Source: Streptomyces ochraceiscleroticus
Lineage (GTDB): Bacteria; Actinomycetota; Actinomycetes; Streptomycetales; Streptomycetaceae
Reading direction: 5' to 3'
Assembly: GCF_000720485.1 (NCBI RefSeq)
Contig: NZ_JOAX01000013.1
Location: 1 to 64,000, forward strand
DNA: 64,000 nt
The notes under the pieces were generated by a model, which saw only the letters and a list, made by a program, of their open reading frames with translations, was not told where the DNA came from and searched no databases. Position numbers and translations under genes: made by a program. Shown here piece after piece: positions 54,843-64,000 of this stretch; the first letter of the stretch is position 1, and each line of letters begins with the position of its first letter.

Positions 54843-54880
54843 TTACTGGTGAGTAACAGACTGTTGTTACCGCAAGTAAC
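54843..54880. promoter_or_regulatory. Two operators ahead of the acyl-CoA dehydrogenase gene
   Basis: TTACT-GGTG-AGTAA (54843-54856) and GTTAC-CGCAA-GTAAC (54866-54880) are adjacent inverted repeats, with AGTAAC shared. TTGACA at 54833-54838 is a good -35 element just upstream. TetR binding at these sites would block transcription of the dehydrogenase. Confidence 0.7.
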
Positions 54881-54897
54881 GCACTGCTGGAGGGGTC

Positions 54898-56127
54898 ATG
54901 GCCGAGTTCATCATGGAACTCAACGACGAGCAGAAGGAAGTCCGGGACTGGATCCATGGATTCGCCGCGGACGTCATGCGCCCCGCCGCCGCCGAGTGGG
55001 ACGAGCGCGAGGAGACCCCCTGGCCGGTGATCCAGGAAGCGGCCAAGATCGGAATCTACTCGCTCGACTTCTATGCCCAGCAGTACTTCGACCCCACGGG
55101 CCTCGGCATCCCCATGGCCATGGAGGAGCTCTTCTGGGGCGACGCGGGCACCGCCCTGTCGATCGTCGGCACCGGCCTCGCCGCGGTCGGCGTCCTCGCC
55201 AACGGCACCGAGGAGCAGATCGGCACCTGGATCCCGCAGATGTACGGCGACGTGAACGACGTCAAGGTCGCGGCCTTCTGCTCCTCCGAGCCCGACGCCG
55301 GCTCCGACGTCGCCTCGATGCGTACGCGTGCCGTGTACGACGAGGCCAAGGACGAGTGGGTCCTGAACGGCACCAAGACCTGGGCGACCAACGGGGGCAT
55401 CGCCAACGTCCACGTCGTCGTCGCGGTCGTCGACCCGGAGCTGGGCTCCAAGGGCCACGCGTCCTTCATCATCCCGCCGAACACCCCCGGCCTCTCCCAG
55501 GGCCAGAAGTTCCAGAAGCACGGCATCCGCGCCTCGCACACCGCCGAGGTCGTCCTCGACAACGTCCGCGTCCCCGGAAGCTGCCTGCTCGGCGGCAAGG
55601 AGAAGCTGGACGAGCGGCTGGCCCGCGCCCGTGAGCGCGCCAAGGCGGGTGGCGGCGAGCGCGTGAAGAACGCCGCGATGGCCACCTTCGAGGCGTCCCG
55701 CCCGGCCGTCGGCGCGATGGCGGTCGGCACCGCCCGCGCCGCGTACGAGGAGGCCCTCGAATACGCGAAGACCCGCGAGCAGTTCGGCCGCCCGATCATC
55801 GACAACCAGGGTGTCGCCTTCCAGCTCGCCGACATGCGTACGTCGATCGATGCGGCCCGGCTGCTGGTCTGGCGCGCGTCCTGGATGGCGGTCAACGGCA
55901 AGCCGTTCACCGCGGCCGAGGGCTCGCAGTCCAAGCTCTTCGCGAGTGAGACCGCGAAGAAGGTCACGGGCCAGGCCATCCAGATCCTCGGCGGCAACGG
56001 CTTCACCCGCGAGTACCCGGTCGAGCGCATGCACAGGGATGCTGCGATCTACACGATCTTCGAGGGCACGAGCGAGATCCAGCGCCTGGTGATCGCGCGG
56101 ACGCTGGCGGGGATGCCGATCCGGTAA
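54898..56127 (+). CDS. Acyl-CoA dehydrogenase
   Basis: A 409-residue FAD enzyme. VAAFCSSEPDAGSDVASMRT is the FAD/substrate signature, VLNGTKTWATNGG and RASHTAEVVLDNVRVPG the middle block, and the C-terminal IQILGGNGFTREYPVERMHR and IFEGTSEIQRLVIAR, where the base Glu is expected. Starts ATG 54898 with GGAGGGG. Regulated by the divergent TetR. Chain length preference cannot be told. The stop lies inside a 26-bp tandem repeat. Confidence 0.96.
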   Translation: MAEFIMELNDEQKEVRDWIHGFAADVMRPAAAEWDEREETPWPVIQEAAKIGIYSLDFYAQQYFDPTGLGIPMAMEELFWGDAGTALSIVGTGLAAVGVLANGTEEQIGTWIPQMYGDVNDVKVAAFCSSEPDAGSDVASMRTRAVYDEAKDEWVLNGTKTWATNGGIANVHVVVAVVDPELGSKGHASFIIPPNTPGLSQGQKFQKHGIRASHTAEVVLDNVRVPGSCLLGGKEKLDERLARARERAKAGGGERVKNAAMATFEASRPAVGAMAVGTARAAYEEALEYAKTREQFGRPIIDNQGVAFQLADMRTSIDAARLLVWRASWMAVNGKPFTAAEGSQSKLFASETAKKVTGQAIQILGGNGFTREYPVERMHRDAAIYTIFEGTSEIQRLVIARTLAGMPIR

Positions 56128-56155
56128 CGCCGGTGGGGATGCCGATCCGCTGACG
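56104..56155. repeat. 26-bp tandem duplication across the acyl-CoA dehydrogenase stop
   Basis: Units at 56104-56129 and 56130-56155 are 22/26 identical; both contain GGGGATGCCGATCCG. The first contains the real TAA (56125-56127), the second a TGA (56151-56153). Confidence 0.85.
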
Positions 56156-56169
56156 CTGGTCGCCGCGCA

Positions 56170-56206
56170 CAACGGGCCGGAACACACGGTGTGTTCCGGC
56201 CCGTTG
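56170..56206 (+). terminator. Very strong hairpin after the acyl-CoA dehydrogenase gene
   Basis: A 17-bp perfect stem from CAACGGGCC (56170) to GGCCCGTTG (ending 56206) with the 3-base loop CGG. It lies 42 bases after the stop. Confidence 0.9.
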
Positions 56207-56239
56207 CGCTGCGCGGGCCGTGCTGATCGGATCACCGGC

Positions 56240-57898
56240 ATGGACACGACTCCACCGGACTGGGACCACTGCGGGATCGGGTCGTCCGCTGACGATCCGG
56301 GCGGGTGCCGGGGCGTACGGGCGGCCGGCACCCGGTGCCTGGCACACCTCGAACCCGCCGATCGCGAGGCGTACTTGGTGGGGCTCCGGCCCGGTGCGGA
56401 TCTCGACTGCCGCGGGGTGACGTTCGACGCGGAGCTGATCAGGGATCTGCTGGCGCGGCTGCGCGGCGACGATGGCAGGCCGGTGTGCGGGGACGCCCTG
56501 TTCACGCAGGCGCGGTTCACGGAGGACACGGACTTCTCGCGCGTACGGTTCGACGGCGAGGGCGTCTTCGAGGGGGCGCATTTCGAGGCATCGGTGGTCT
56601 TCGACGGCGCGCGTTTCGAGCGGGGCGGCTGGTTCGTCGGGGCGTCGTTCGCGGGGGCCGCGGGATTCGGTGGCGTACGGTTCGCGGCGGACGCCGGATT
56701 CGGGTCGGCGGATTTCCGCGAAAGGGCGTGGTTCGGTGGCGCCCATTTCGGCGGCCGGGCGTGGTTCGGCGAGACGGTTTTCCACGGTGAAGCGGAATTC
56801 CTCCGGGCGGTCTTCGCCGGTGGTTGGGTGGGGCCTTTTGTGTGCCACGGAACGCTCGGGATGGTCGAGGCGGAATTCCGTAACGCCCTGCAGATATCCG
56901 TCATGGCGGCACGGATCGATGCCCGTTCCGCGCGTTTCGAAGGGGCCGTGGCACTGCGCGCGCGATGGGCCACGGTCGATCTCACCAATGCCGTCCTGCT
57001 GTTCCCGAGTTCGGTGGCGACCGACCTGTCCACGCCCCGTCATCCCGGCGAGGAAGCGCTCTCGGACGTCCATGACATCGAGGTGTCGATCGCCTCGATC
57101 CGCGGGGTCGACGCCTCGATGCTGCTGCTCAGCGACGTGGATCTGACCCGCTGCCGCTTCTCCGGCGCACACCATCTCGACCAGTTGAGATTCGAGGGGA
57201 AATGGCGGCTCTCCGCCGCTCCCCGAGGCGTCCAATGGAGCCGAGGAATTCCTCGCTGGTGCACCAAGCGCCAGATCATCGAGGAAGAGCGGCAATGGCG
57301 TACGTCGCCCCGTCGCCGCCGTCCGGCACGGCACGCCTGGGGTGATCCGCCGGAATCCCCGGACGACGTACCGGGGCTCGCCACGCTCACCACGACCTAC
57401 CGCCAGCTCCGTAAAGCACGCGAGGACGCGAAGGACGAGCCCGGGGCGGCGGATTTCTATTACGGCGAAATGGAGATGCGCCGGTACAGTCACCGGCCGC
57501 GCAAGGCGGAGCGCTGGCTGCTGCAGGCGTACTGGCTGCTCTCCGGATACGGCCTGCGTGCCTCCCGGGCCCTCGTCGGGCTCGGCCTCGCGATGGCGGC
57601 GACGATCGTGCTGATGGTGGCGTCCGGGCTGCCGGACACGCCCGCACGCCCCTACCCGGCGAGCGCCGGCGTCCTCGGGAAGCAGCATCCGCGGCTCCAG
57701 CGGCCCTTCCTGGACCGGTTCACGGGGGAGCGCGCCGAGAAGGCCGCCGACGTGGTCATCCACTCCGTGGTCTTCCGCACCAGCGGCCAGGACCTGACCA
57801 CCGCCGGTACGTACATCGAGATGGTGTCCCGCCTCACCGAGCCGGCCCTCCTCGGCCTCGCCGTGCTCGCCGTCCGCGGCCGCATCAAGCGCGGCTGA
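56240..57898 (+). CDS. Membrane-anchored pentapeptide-repeat protein
   Basis: A 552-residue protein. About residues 85-185 are pentapeptide repeats with Phe at the centre ([47 protein letters not shown]), forming a quadrilateral beta helix. A basic, Arg-rich middle follows ([11 protein letters not shown]), then a helix of [20 protein letters not shown] at about 440 and a final hydrophobic segment [16 protein letters not shown]. The start [16 protein letters not shown] at 56240 lacks a clear ribosome site. Cysteines near the N-terminus may bind metal. Function unknown. Confidence 0.85.
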   Translation: MDTTPPDWDHCGIGSSADDPGGCRGVRAAGTRCLAHLEPADREAYLVGLRPGADLDCRGVTFDAELIRDLLARLRGDDGRPVCGDALFTQARFTEDTDFSRVRFDGEGVFEGAHFEASVVFDGARFERGGWFVGASFAGAAGFGGVRFAADAGFGSADFRERAWFGGAHFGGRAWFGETVFHGEAEFLRAVFAGGWVGPFVCHGTLGMVEAEFRNALQISVMAARIDARSARFEGAVALRARWATVDLTNAVLLFPSSVATDLSTPRHPGEEALSDVHDIEVSIASIRGVDASMLLLSDVDLTRCRFSGAHHLDQLRFEGKWRLSAAPRGVQWSRGIPRWCTKRQIIEEERQWRTSPRRRRPARHAWGDPPESPDDVPGLATLTTTYRQLRKAREDAKDEPGAADFYYGEMEMRRYSHRPRKAERWLLQAYWLLSGYGLRASRALVGLGLAMAATIVLMVASGLPDTPARPYPASAGVLGKQHPRLQRPFLDRFTGERAEKAADVVIHSVVFRTSGQDLTTAGTYIEMVSRLTEPALLGLAVLAVRGRIKRG

Positions 57899-57936
57899 CC
57901 CTCCCGCGCCGCCCACCCCCACTTTCCGCACATTCC

Positions 57937-57970
57937 ACGCCCTCCCCGGCCCACCGGCCGGGGAGGGCGT
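57937..57970 (+). terminator. Strong hairpin after the pentapeptide-repeat gene
   Basis: A 15-bp perfect stem (57937-57951 with 57956-57970) and the loop CACC, 39 bases after the stop. Confidence 0.9.
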
Positions 57971-58013
57971 CGTGCTGTCCGGGCGCGCCTCGGCTGAAGG
58001 ATGCGGTCCGGTC

Positions 58014-58069
58014 TTGACGGCTGCCGCGTCTCGCTCTACTTTCGTCTTCCATAAAGCAAAACAAGTTTT
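58014..58069 (+). promoter_or_regulatory. gcl promoter and adjacent palindrome
   Basis: TTGACG (58014-58019) and TACTTT (58037-58042) with exactly 17 bases between form a good housekeeping promoter for gcl. Just downstream AAAAC-AA-GTTTT (58058-58069) is an inverted repeat where a repressor of the glyoxylate/allantoin pathway could act. The segment is locally AT-rich. Confidence 0.65.
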
Positions 58070-58151
58070 CCAAGATGCGGAAACAGCGAGTTCCGGGCCT
58101 TACGCCGGAACGTGTCCGCGTCCTGACAGGCCGACGACGCAGGAGTACTCG

Positions 58152-59939
<1,788 letters not shown>

Positions 59940-60025
59940 CGCCGTCGGGCCTCCCGCCTGCGCTTCGCACGCGGGAGGCCCGCCCCCACCCCCTGTCGTC
60001 CGCACCGGAAGGAAGACCACCCCTC

Positions 60026-60838
60026 ATGGGCTTCACCGACTCCCGTTTCGACGTCAACCTGTCGATCCTCTTCACCGAACTGCCGCTGCTGGAGCGCCCG
60101 GCAGCCGCGGCCGCCGCCGGCTTCACCGAGGTCGAGCTATGGTGGCCGTGGATCGACGCGCCGGTGCCCGAGCAGTCCGAACTGGACGCGCTGCGGCACG
60201 CGCTGCAGGACGCCGGCACCCAGCTCGTCGGCCTGAACTTCTACGCCGGAGCGCTGCCCGGGCCCGACCGCGGCGCCCTGTCCATCCCCGGCGAGGAGTC
60301 CGACAAGTTCCGCGCCAACATCGACGTCGCCGCCGACTTCGCCCAGTCGCTCGGCTGCAAGGCGCTCAACGCGCTCTACGGCAACCGCGTCGACGGCGTC
60401 GACCCCCAGGTCCAGGACACCCTGGCGCTGGAGAACCTGGTACTCGCCGCCCGCGCGGCCGACCGCGTCGGCGCGACGCTGCTGATCGAGGCGCTCAACG
60501 CGCCCGAGTCGCCGCGCTGCCCGATCGTCTCGGCACCGAAGGCCATCGAGATCGTCGACAAGGTCAACGCGGCCACCGGGCTCGGCAACGCCAAGTTCCT
60601 GATGGACCTGTACCACCTGTCCATGAACGGCGAGGACCTCAACGAGGTCATCGACGCCTATGCGGACAAGACCGGGCACGTGCAGATCGCCGACAACCCC
60701 GGACGCGGCGCGCCCGGCAACACTCTCCATGAGCAGCAACCTCCCCAAGATCGCGTGGATCGGCCTGGGCATCATGGGCTCCCCGATGGCGGAGAACCTG
60801 ATCAAGGCCGGCTACTCCGTCACCGGCTTCACCCTTGA
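60026..60838 (+). pseudogene. hyi: Hydroxypyruvate isomerase with lost C-terminus (probable pseudogene)
   Basis: The first 231 residues are a normal Hyi TIM-barrel start (FDVNLSILFTELPLLERP), with the first catalytic Glu at about residue 155 in LLIEALNAP and the block HVQIADNPGRGAPG. Then, at about base 60720, the sequence jumps to the upstream bases of glxR, and the frame reads TLHEQQPPQDRVDRPG and on, out of frame within glxR, to a TGA at 60836-60838. The usual family end with the second catalytic Glu (in the EYKP motif) is absent. A deletion of about 45 codons plus the intergenic space is the simplest explanation. Confidence 0.85.
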
Positions 60839-61628
60839 GCAGGACAAGCTCGACCGGCTGGCCAAGGCCGGCGGCACCGCGGCCGCGAGCATCGCCGAGG
60901 CCGTCCGCGACGCCGACGTCGTGCTCACCATGGTCCCGGCCTCCCCGCAGGTCGAGGCCATCGCGTACGGCCCCGACGGCATCCTGGAGAACGCCAAGTC
61001 CGGCGCGCTGCTGATCGACATGTCCTCGATCACCCCGCAGACCTCCATCGACCTGGCCAAGAGCGCCGCCGAGAAGGGCATCCGCGTCCTGGACGCCCCG
61101 GTCTCCGGCGGCGAGGCCGGCGCCATCGAGGCCGTGCTCTCCATCATGGTCGGCGGTGACCAGGCCGACTTCGACGAGGCCAAGCCGCTGTTCGACGCCC
61201 TGGGCAAGACCATCGTGCTCTGCGGCCCGCACGGCTCCGGCCAGACGGTGAAGGCCGCCAACCAGCTCATCGTCGCCGTCAACATCCAGGCGTGCGCCGA
61301 GGCCGTGGTCTTCCTGGAGAAGTCCGGCGTCGACCTCGCCGCGGCCCTGGACGTCCTCAACGGCGGCCTGGCCGGCTCCACCGTGCTGACCCGCAAGAAG
61401 GACAACTTCAAGAACCGCGACTTCAAGCCCGGCTTCCGCATCGACCTGCACCACAAGGACATGGGCATCGTCACCGACGCCGCCCGCACCGTCGGTGCCG
61501 CGCTGCCCGTCGGCTCCGTCGTCGCGAACCTCGTGGCCTCGCTCCGCGCCCAGGGCGACGGCGGCCTGGACCATTCCGCGCTGCTGCGCGGTGTCGAGCG
61601 CCTGTCGGGCCAGCCGGTCAAGGACTGA
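60729..61628 (+). CDS. glxR: 2-hydroxy-3-oxopropionate (tartronate semialdehyde) reductase
   Basis: NAD(P)-dependent beta-hydroxyacid dehydrogenase, 299 residues: IAWIGLGIMGSPMAENL (nucleotide site), DAPVSGGEAGA (substrate), GQTVKAANQ with the catalytic Lys, and KDMGIVTDAAR. It reduces tartronate semialdehyde from Gcl to glycerate. The ATG at 60729 has no ribosome site before it (CAACACTCTCC), probably because of the deletion in hyi; translation may depend on ribosomes reading hyi through this point. Confidence 0.95.
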   Translation: MSSNLPKIAWIGLGIMGSPMAENLIKAGYSVTGFTLEQDKLDRLAKAGGTAAASIAEAVRDADVVLTMVPASPQVEAIAYGPDGILENAKSGALLIDMSSITPQTSIDLAKSAAEKGIRVLDAPVSGGEAGAIEAVLSIMVGGDQADFDEAKPLFDALGKTIVLCGPHGSGQTVKAANQLIVAVNIQACAEAVVFLEKSGVDLAAALDVLNGGLAGSTVLTRKKDNFKNRDFKPGFRIDLHHKDMGIVTDAARTVGAALPVGSVVANLVASLRAQGDGGLDHSALLRGVERLSGQPVKD

Positions 61629-61691
61629 CGTCCGAGGACTGTCACCTGAGAACAGTCTTCCGAGGACAGTCATCCGCGGACTGTCACCTCT
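61622..61691. repeat. Five 14-bp tandem repeats at the glxR stop
   Basis: Units start at 61622, 61636, 61650, 61664 and 61678 with the core G(G/A)AC(T/A)G(T/A)C. The first contains the glxR stop TGA at 61626-61628. GACTGTC and GACAGTC units are mutually complementary, so the array can fold into hairpins. Confidence 0.85.
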
Positions 61692-61693
61692 CC

Positions 61694-61731
61694 ACGGAGC
61701 GCCGTTCGGATCCGTCCGGGCGGCGCTCCGT
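61694..61731 (+). terminator. Hairpin after glxR
   Basis: ACGGAGCGCCG (61694-61704) pairs with CGGCGCTCCGT (61721-61731), 11 bp with a 16-base loop. It ends the gcl operon transcript. Confidence 0.75.
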
Positions 61732-61758
61732 CGTGCGTACGGCTGAGTACACTGAGCC

Positions 61759-61768
61759 AACGTTCGTT
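61759..61768. promoter_or_regulatory. Palindrome ahead of the TetR gene
   Basis: AACG-TT-CGTT lies 20 bases ahead of the GTG start, after a possible -10 TACACT (61748-61753). The same AACGnnCGTT motif occurs at 62458-62467, right after the TetR gene, and at 63411-63420. Probably the TetR binding site and hence autoregulation. Confidence 0.55.
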
Positions 61769-61788
61769 AAGTACAGGGGAGGATCCAG

Positions 61789-62403
61789 GTGAGTGCGGAG
61801 CGGCCTGCGGGTCAGAAAGCGATCCTCGATGCCGCCCGGCACGAGTTCGCCGAGCGTGGTTACGGCGCGGCGTCCATCCGCGGCATCGCGCGGCGGGCGC
61901 AGGTCAGCCTCTCCGCGATGTACCACTACTACGCAGGCAAGCAGGAGCTGCTGCACGCCCTGCTGGACGAGAGCAGCGCCCAGTACTTCGCCTCCTGCGA
62001 GGCGGAGCTGGCGCGGGCCGGCGCGGACGCGGGGGAGCGGCTGGCCGCCCTGGTGCGGGCCACCGTCCGGTACCGCGCCGAGCGCCGGCTGGAGAGCAGC
62101 CTGCTGCTCACCGAGTGGCGCCACCTCTCCGAAGGCCGGGTGAAGGAGGCGCGGCAGCGGCAGTACGACGGCTCGCGGCTCTTCCATGAAGTCGTCGACG
62201 CGGGCGTGGCGCAGGGCGTGTTCCGTACGCCGCATCCGGAGGACGCCCGGCGCAGCGTGATCGCGATGTGCAACGCGGTGGCGCAGTGGTACCGCGCGGG
62301 CGGTGATGTCGGAATCGGTGAACTGGCCGAGCGCTACGTCGAGTTGGCGCTCGTACTGGTCGAGTACCGGCCGGCCGGCAGCCTCCCGCGCCGGTCCGGC
62401 TGA
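61789..62403 (+). CDS. TetR-family regulator
   Basis: A 204-residue repressor. The HTH spans residues 8-52: QKAILDAARHEFAERGYGAA, ARRAQVSLSAMYHYYAGKQE. The C-terminal segment RATVRYRAERRLESSLLLTEW is seen in TetR proteins of lipid and xenobiotic metabolism. GTG start 61789 after GGGGAGG. It stands alone after the gcl operon. The flanking AACGnnCGTT palindromes suggest autoregulation and control of the next gene. Confidence 0.93.
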   Translation: MSAERPAGQKAILDAARHEFAERGYGAASIRGIARRAQVSLSAMYHYYAGKQELLHALLDESSAQYFASCEAELARAGADAGERLAALVRATVRYRAERRLESSLLLTEWRHLSEGRVKEARQRQYDGSRLFHEVVDAGVAQGVFRTPHPEDARRSVIAMCNAVAQWYRAGGDVGIGELAERYVELALVLVEYRPAGSLPRRSG

Positions 62404-62457
62404 CCCGCGGCGGCAGGCGCCCGGCTGAAGTTCGGACACCTTCGGGCACCGCCTTTT

Positions 62458-62467
62458 AACGACCGTT
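62458..62467. promoter_or_regulatory. AACGnnCGTT palindrome ahead of the SUKH-like gene
   Basis: AACG-AC-CGTT lies 127 bases upstream of the SUKH-like start. It matches the TetR site at 61759. Confidence 0.45.
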
Positions 62468-62593
62468 CAATTCTCTTTCCCGCCCCTGTCTGCTCCTTCG
62501 CGCTGCGCCGCGTGGTCAGATGTCCGACTCGCCGGACGGTTGTTCCCGGTAGAGTCCCGCCGCGTGCGGTCAGCCGTGGGGGGAGGGGCTCCT

Positions 62594-63136
62594 GTGCCGA
62601 AATATGAAGAGCTGGTGGCGTGGGCCGGTGCCGGACAGGTCGTCCGGGCCGATCCGGACGCCGTGGCGAAGTGGCGGATACCGGACCGTCAGAAGGCGTT
62701 ACTGGTGACCACGGGGATACCGGTGGTGGACAACCTCATCGGCACGGCGTGCTTCCAGCACGAGCCCGAACCGCAGCTGCGCACCCGCGACGGCCGGCTC
62801 CTGTACCGGCTGACGCAGAACGCGCACGGCAGCCGTTCGCCCGCGCTGACCTGGGCGTTCGGCGTCGATCCCGACTCCGGCGCGGTGTACTACGTCCTGC
62901 CCGACGGCGAGGCGTGGTTCGCCAACTCCTCGATCGAGCTGTGGCTGCGCACGCTGCACCACTATGGGCTGCACGTCAGCCGGTCGGCGGTCCTGAACGA
63001 CCCGAACGGCGACGAGGGCGCTGCGGTGGCCGAGCTGGGGCGCCTGGCGGTGCAGCTCAAGGCCATCGACCCGCCGGCCTTCGACGGGTTCGTCGGCTAC
63101 ATCTGGGTGGAGTTCCTGGAGAGATGGCTCTGGTGA
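62594..63136 (+). CDS. SUKH-4-like immunity-type protein
   Basis: A 180-residue protein resembling the SUKH-4 immunity family: DAVAKWRIPDRQKALLVTTG then PVVDNLIG, a middle GVDPDSGAVYYVLPDGEAWF and FANSSIELWLRTLHHYGLH. The GTG start at 62594 has GGGAGGGG upstream. Such proteins neutralise polymorphic toxins, but no toxin gene is next to it; the neighbours are a TetR gene and a metallo-hydrolase gene. The domain call is from pattern reading and moderately sure. Confidence 0.65.
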   Translation: MPKYEELVAWAGAGQVVRADPDAVAKWRIPDRQKALLVTTGIPVVDNLIGTACFQHEPEPQLRTRDGRLLYRLTQNAHGSRSPALTWAFGVDPDSGAVYYVLPDGEAWFANSSIELWLRTLHHYGLHVSRSAVLNDPNGDEGAAVAELGRLAVQLKAIDPPAFDGFVGYIWVEFLERWLW

Positions 63137-63170
63137 CGCGTCCGGAGAGAGGGCTCCGGTGACGCGTCGG
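63119..63170. repeat. 26-bp tandem duplication across the SUKH-like gene stop
   Basis: Units at 63119-63144 and 63145-63170 share GGCTC(T/C)GGTGACGCGTC. The first includes the real TGA (63134-63136); the second has one too. Confidence 0.85.
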
Positions 63171-63408
63171 CGATCGGTCTCGGACCTTTACCGATCTCTT
63201 TGCGTCGAGTGCGAGTGCCTTTGCGTCGCGTCCCCGGCCGGTGGTCTGTCGTCGTCGCGGTCGGCGGGGGCGGGCCGCCGCTGGTCGGCGCGGTGCGGCA
63301 GCGCGGGGCGCTTGCGCGCGTGAGACCTGTGACAGACGTGCAACTCATGTGCCGGATGGGCCGTTTCCGTCACGGGCGGGGGCGACGTGGTACGGGCTGC
63401 CGACCCGC

Positions 63409-64000
63409 TTAACGATCGTTCGCCGTCGGCGGCGCCGGTGTCCAGCGCACCGGCCCAGCCGGCCCGCCCGCCTGCTCCGGTTCGCCCCCGTGCTCGGTGA
63501 TCTCACCCCGGCCCGCGAGCAGCTTCAGGTGGGCAAGCGTCTCGCCGAGTGCGAAGCGGCGCTGTCCCAGGCCGAACTCCTGCCAGCTCCGGGACCACTT
63601 GAGGTGCGCGGCCAGTTCCCACGCGGTGCTGCCGGGCGCCGCCGTGACCGCGGCCAGGGTCTCGGCGAGCCGCTCGGTGTGGTGCCGCGCGAGGTACGCG
63701 AGCCGCTGGTCGAGCTGCCGGAAGCGGTACTCGTGCGCGGGCAGCACCTCGGCCACGTCGTAACCGGTCAGCTTGTCCAGCGAGCGCAGGAAGTCCGCGA
63801 GGGGGTCACCGACGCTCTGCAGGAGGTACCCGATCGAGGGCGTGATCCGCGGCAGCACATGATCGCCGGAGAACAGGAGCTGCCGCTCGGGGTCATAGAA
63901 GCAGGAGTGGCCGGGGCTGTGGCCGGGCGTCCAGACGACCCGCAGGTCCAGGCCGGGGAGGGTGATGCGCTCGCCGTCCTGGAGGAGGACGTCCGGGCGC
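63409..64000 (-). CDS. Metallo-beta-lactamase-fold hydrolase, C-terminal part (runs off the window)
   Basis: Translation of the minus strand from the window edge reads RPDVLLQDGERITLPGLDLR and VVWTPGHSPGHSCFYDP, then LLFSGDHVLPRITPSIG, all typical of MBL-fold hydrolases: TPGHSPGH holds a metal His and GDHVLP a metal Asp. The rest of the protein is helical (HHTERLAETLAAVTAAPG, ALGETLAHLKLLAGRGEI), a C-terminal domain found in some MBL proteins of fatty-acid or lactone degradation. It ends at TAA 63409-63411. The 5' part with the HxHxDH motif lies outside. Confidence 0.88.
   Translation of the reverse strand, partial: RPDVLLQDGERITLPGLDLRVVWTPGHSPGHSCFYDPERQLLFSGDHVLPRITPSIGYLLQSVGDPLADFLRSLDKLTGYDVAEVLPAHEYRFRQLDQRLAYLARHHTERLAETLAAVTAAPGSTAWELAAHLKWSRSWQEFGLGQRRFALGETLAHLKLLAGRGEITEHGGEPEQAGGPAGPVRWTPAPPTANDR

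Overview
The window is a piece of a Streptomyces-like chromosome. The base composition is very GC-rich, GTG starts are frequent, and several families are typical of streptomycetes: a chaplin, a WhiJ/DUF397/anti-sigma-like trio, ANTAR and STAS regulators, an ECF42/DGPF pair, lipid II amidation genes murT/gatD and extra copies of cytochrome bc1-aa3 subunits. No phage, IS element, CRISPR array, tRNA or rRNA was seen, so the stretch looks like ordinary chromosome of a soil actinomycete with mostly metabolic and regulatory genes.

Layout. 0-6.8 kb: divergent bioB (cut by the window edge) and bioF; a DUF397/XRE/ATP-binding regulatory trio; an acetyltransferase; an NlpC/P60 cell wall hydrolase behind a c-di-AMP riboswitch; and a solo clpP facing a Phd-type antitoxin across one shared palindrome. 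6.8-14.6 kb: a secreted M28 aminopeptidase, the urease operon ureABC-FGD and a secreted tripeptidyl-aminopeptidase-like hydrolase. 14.6-19.2 kb: a PlsC acyltransferase, a STAS-ANTAR-GAF regulator, a MerR regulator with a textbook 19-bp-spacer promoter, and an ArsR regulator divergent from a flavin reductase. 19.2-23.4 kb: an MFS transporter plus alpha-L-rhamnosidase operon and a short chaplin. 23.5-30.9 kb: TetR/nitroreductase with two related operators, ANTAR and STAS regulators, a thioesterase, and the ECF42 sigma/YCII pair. 30.9-36.5 kb: a membrane molybdopterin oxidoreductase, cytochrome oxidase subunits CtaD and CtaF, and a QcrB paralogue. 36.5-44.5 kb: an acetyltransferase, hydrolase, SDR, DUF2267 and SRPBCC proteins, a GntA/YqcI-family protein, secreted adenosine deaminase and a P450. 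44.5-50.9 kb: an RTX-like calcium-binding secreted protein, a lipoprotein, a NarL-type two-component system, CtaG and phosphofructokinase. 51-54.7 kb: gatD/murT, peptide deformylase and a TetR regulator. 54.7-64 kb: acyl-CoA dehydrogenase, a pentapeptide-repeat membrane protein, the glyoxylate pathway gcl-hyi-glxR, another TetR, a SUKH-like immunity protein and a metallo-beta-lactamase-fold hydrolase cut by the right edge.

Most unusual points. The hydroxypyruvate isomerase gene in the glyoxylate operon has lost its 3' end and runs out of frame into glxR, removing the expected second catalytic glutamate. The clpP/phd pair shares one TGTAC-type palindrome and has no toxin gene. Short tandem duplications recur at or just after stop codons (at least ten places), which I have not seen described as a feature. 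Several regulators have clear palindromes that predict their own operators. All functional statements are from reading the sequence; no database search was run.
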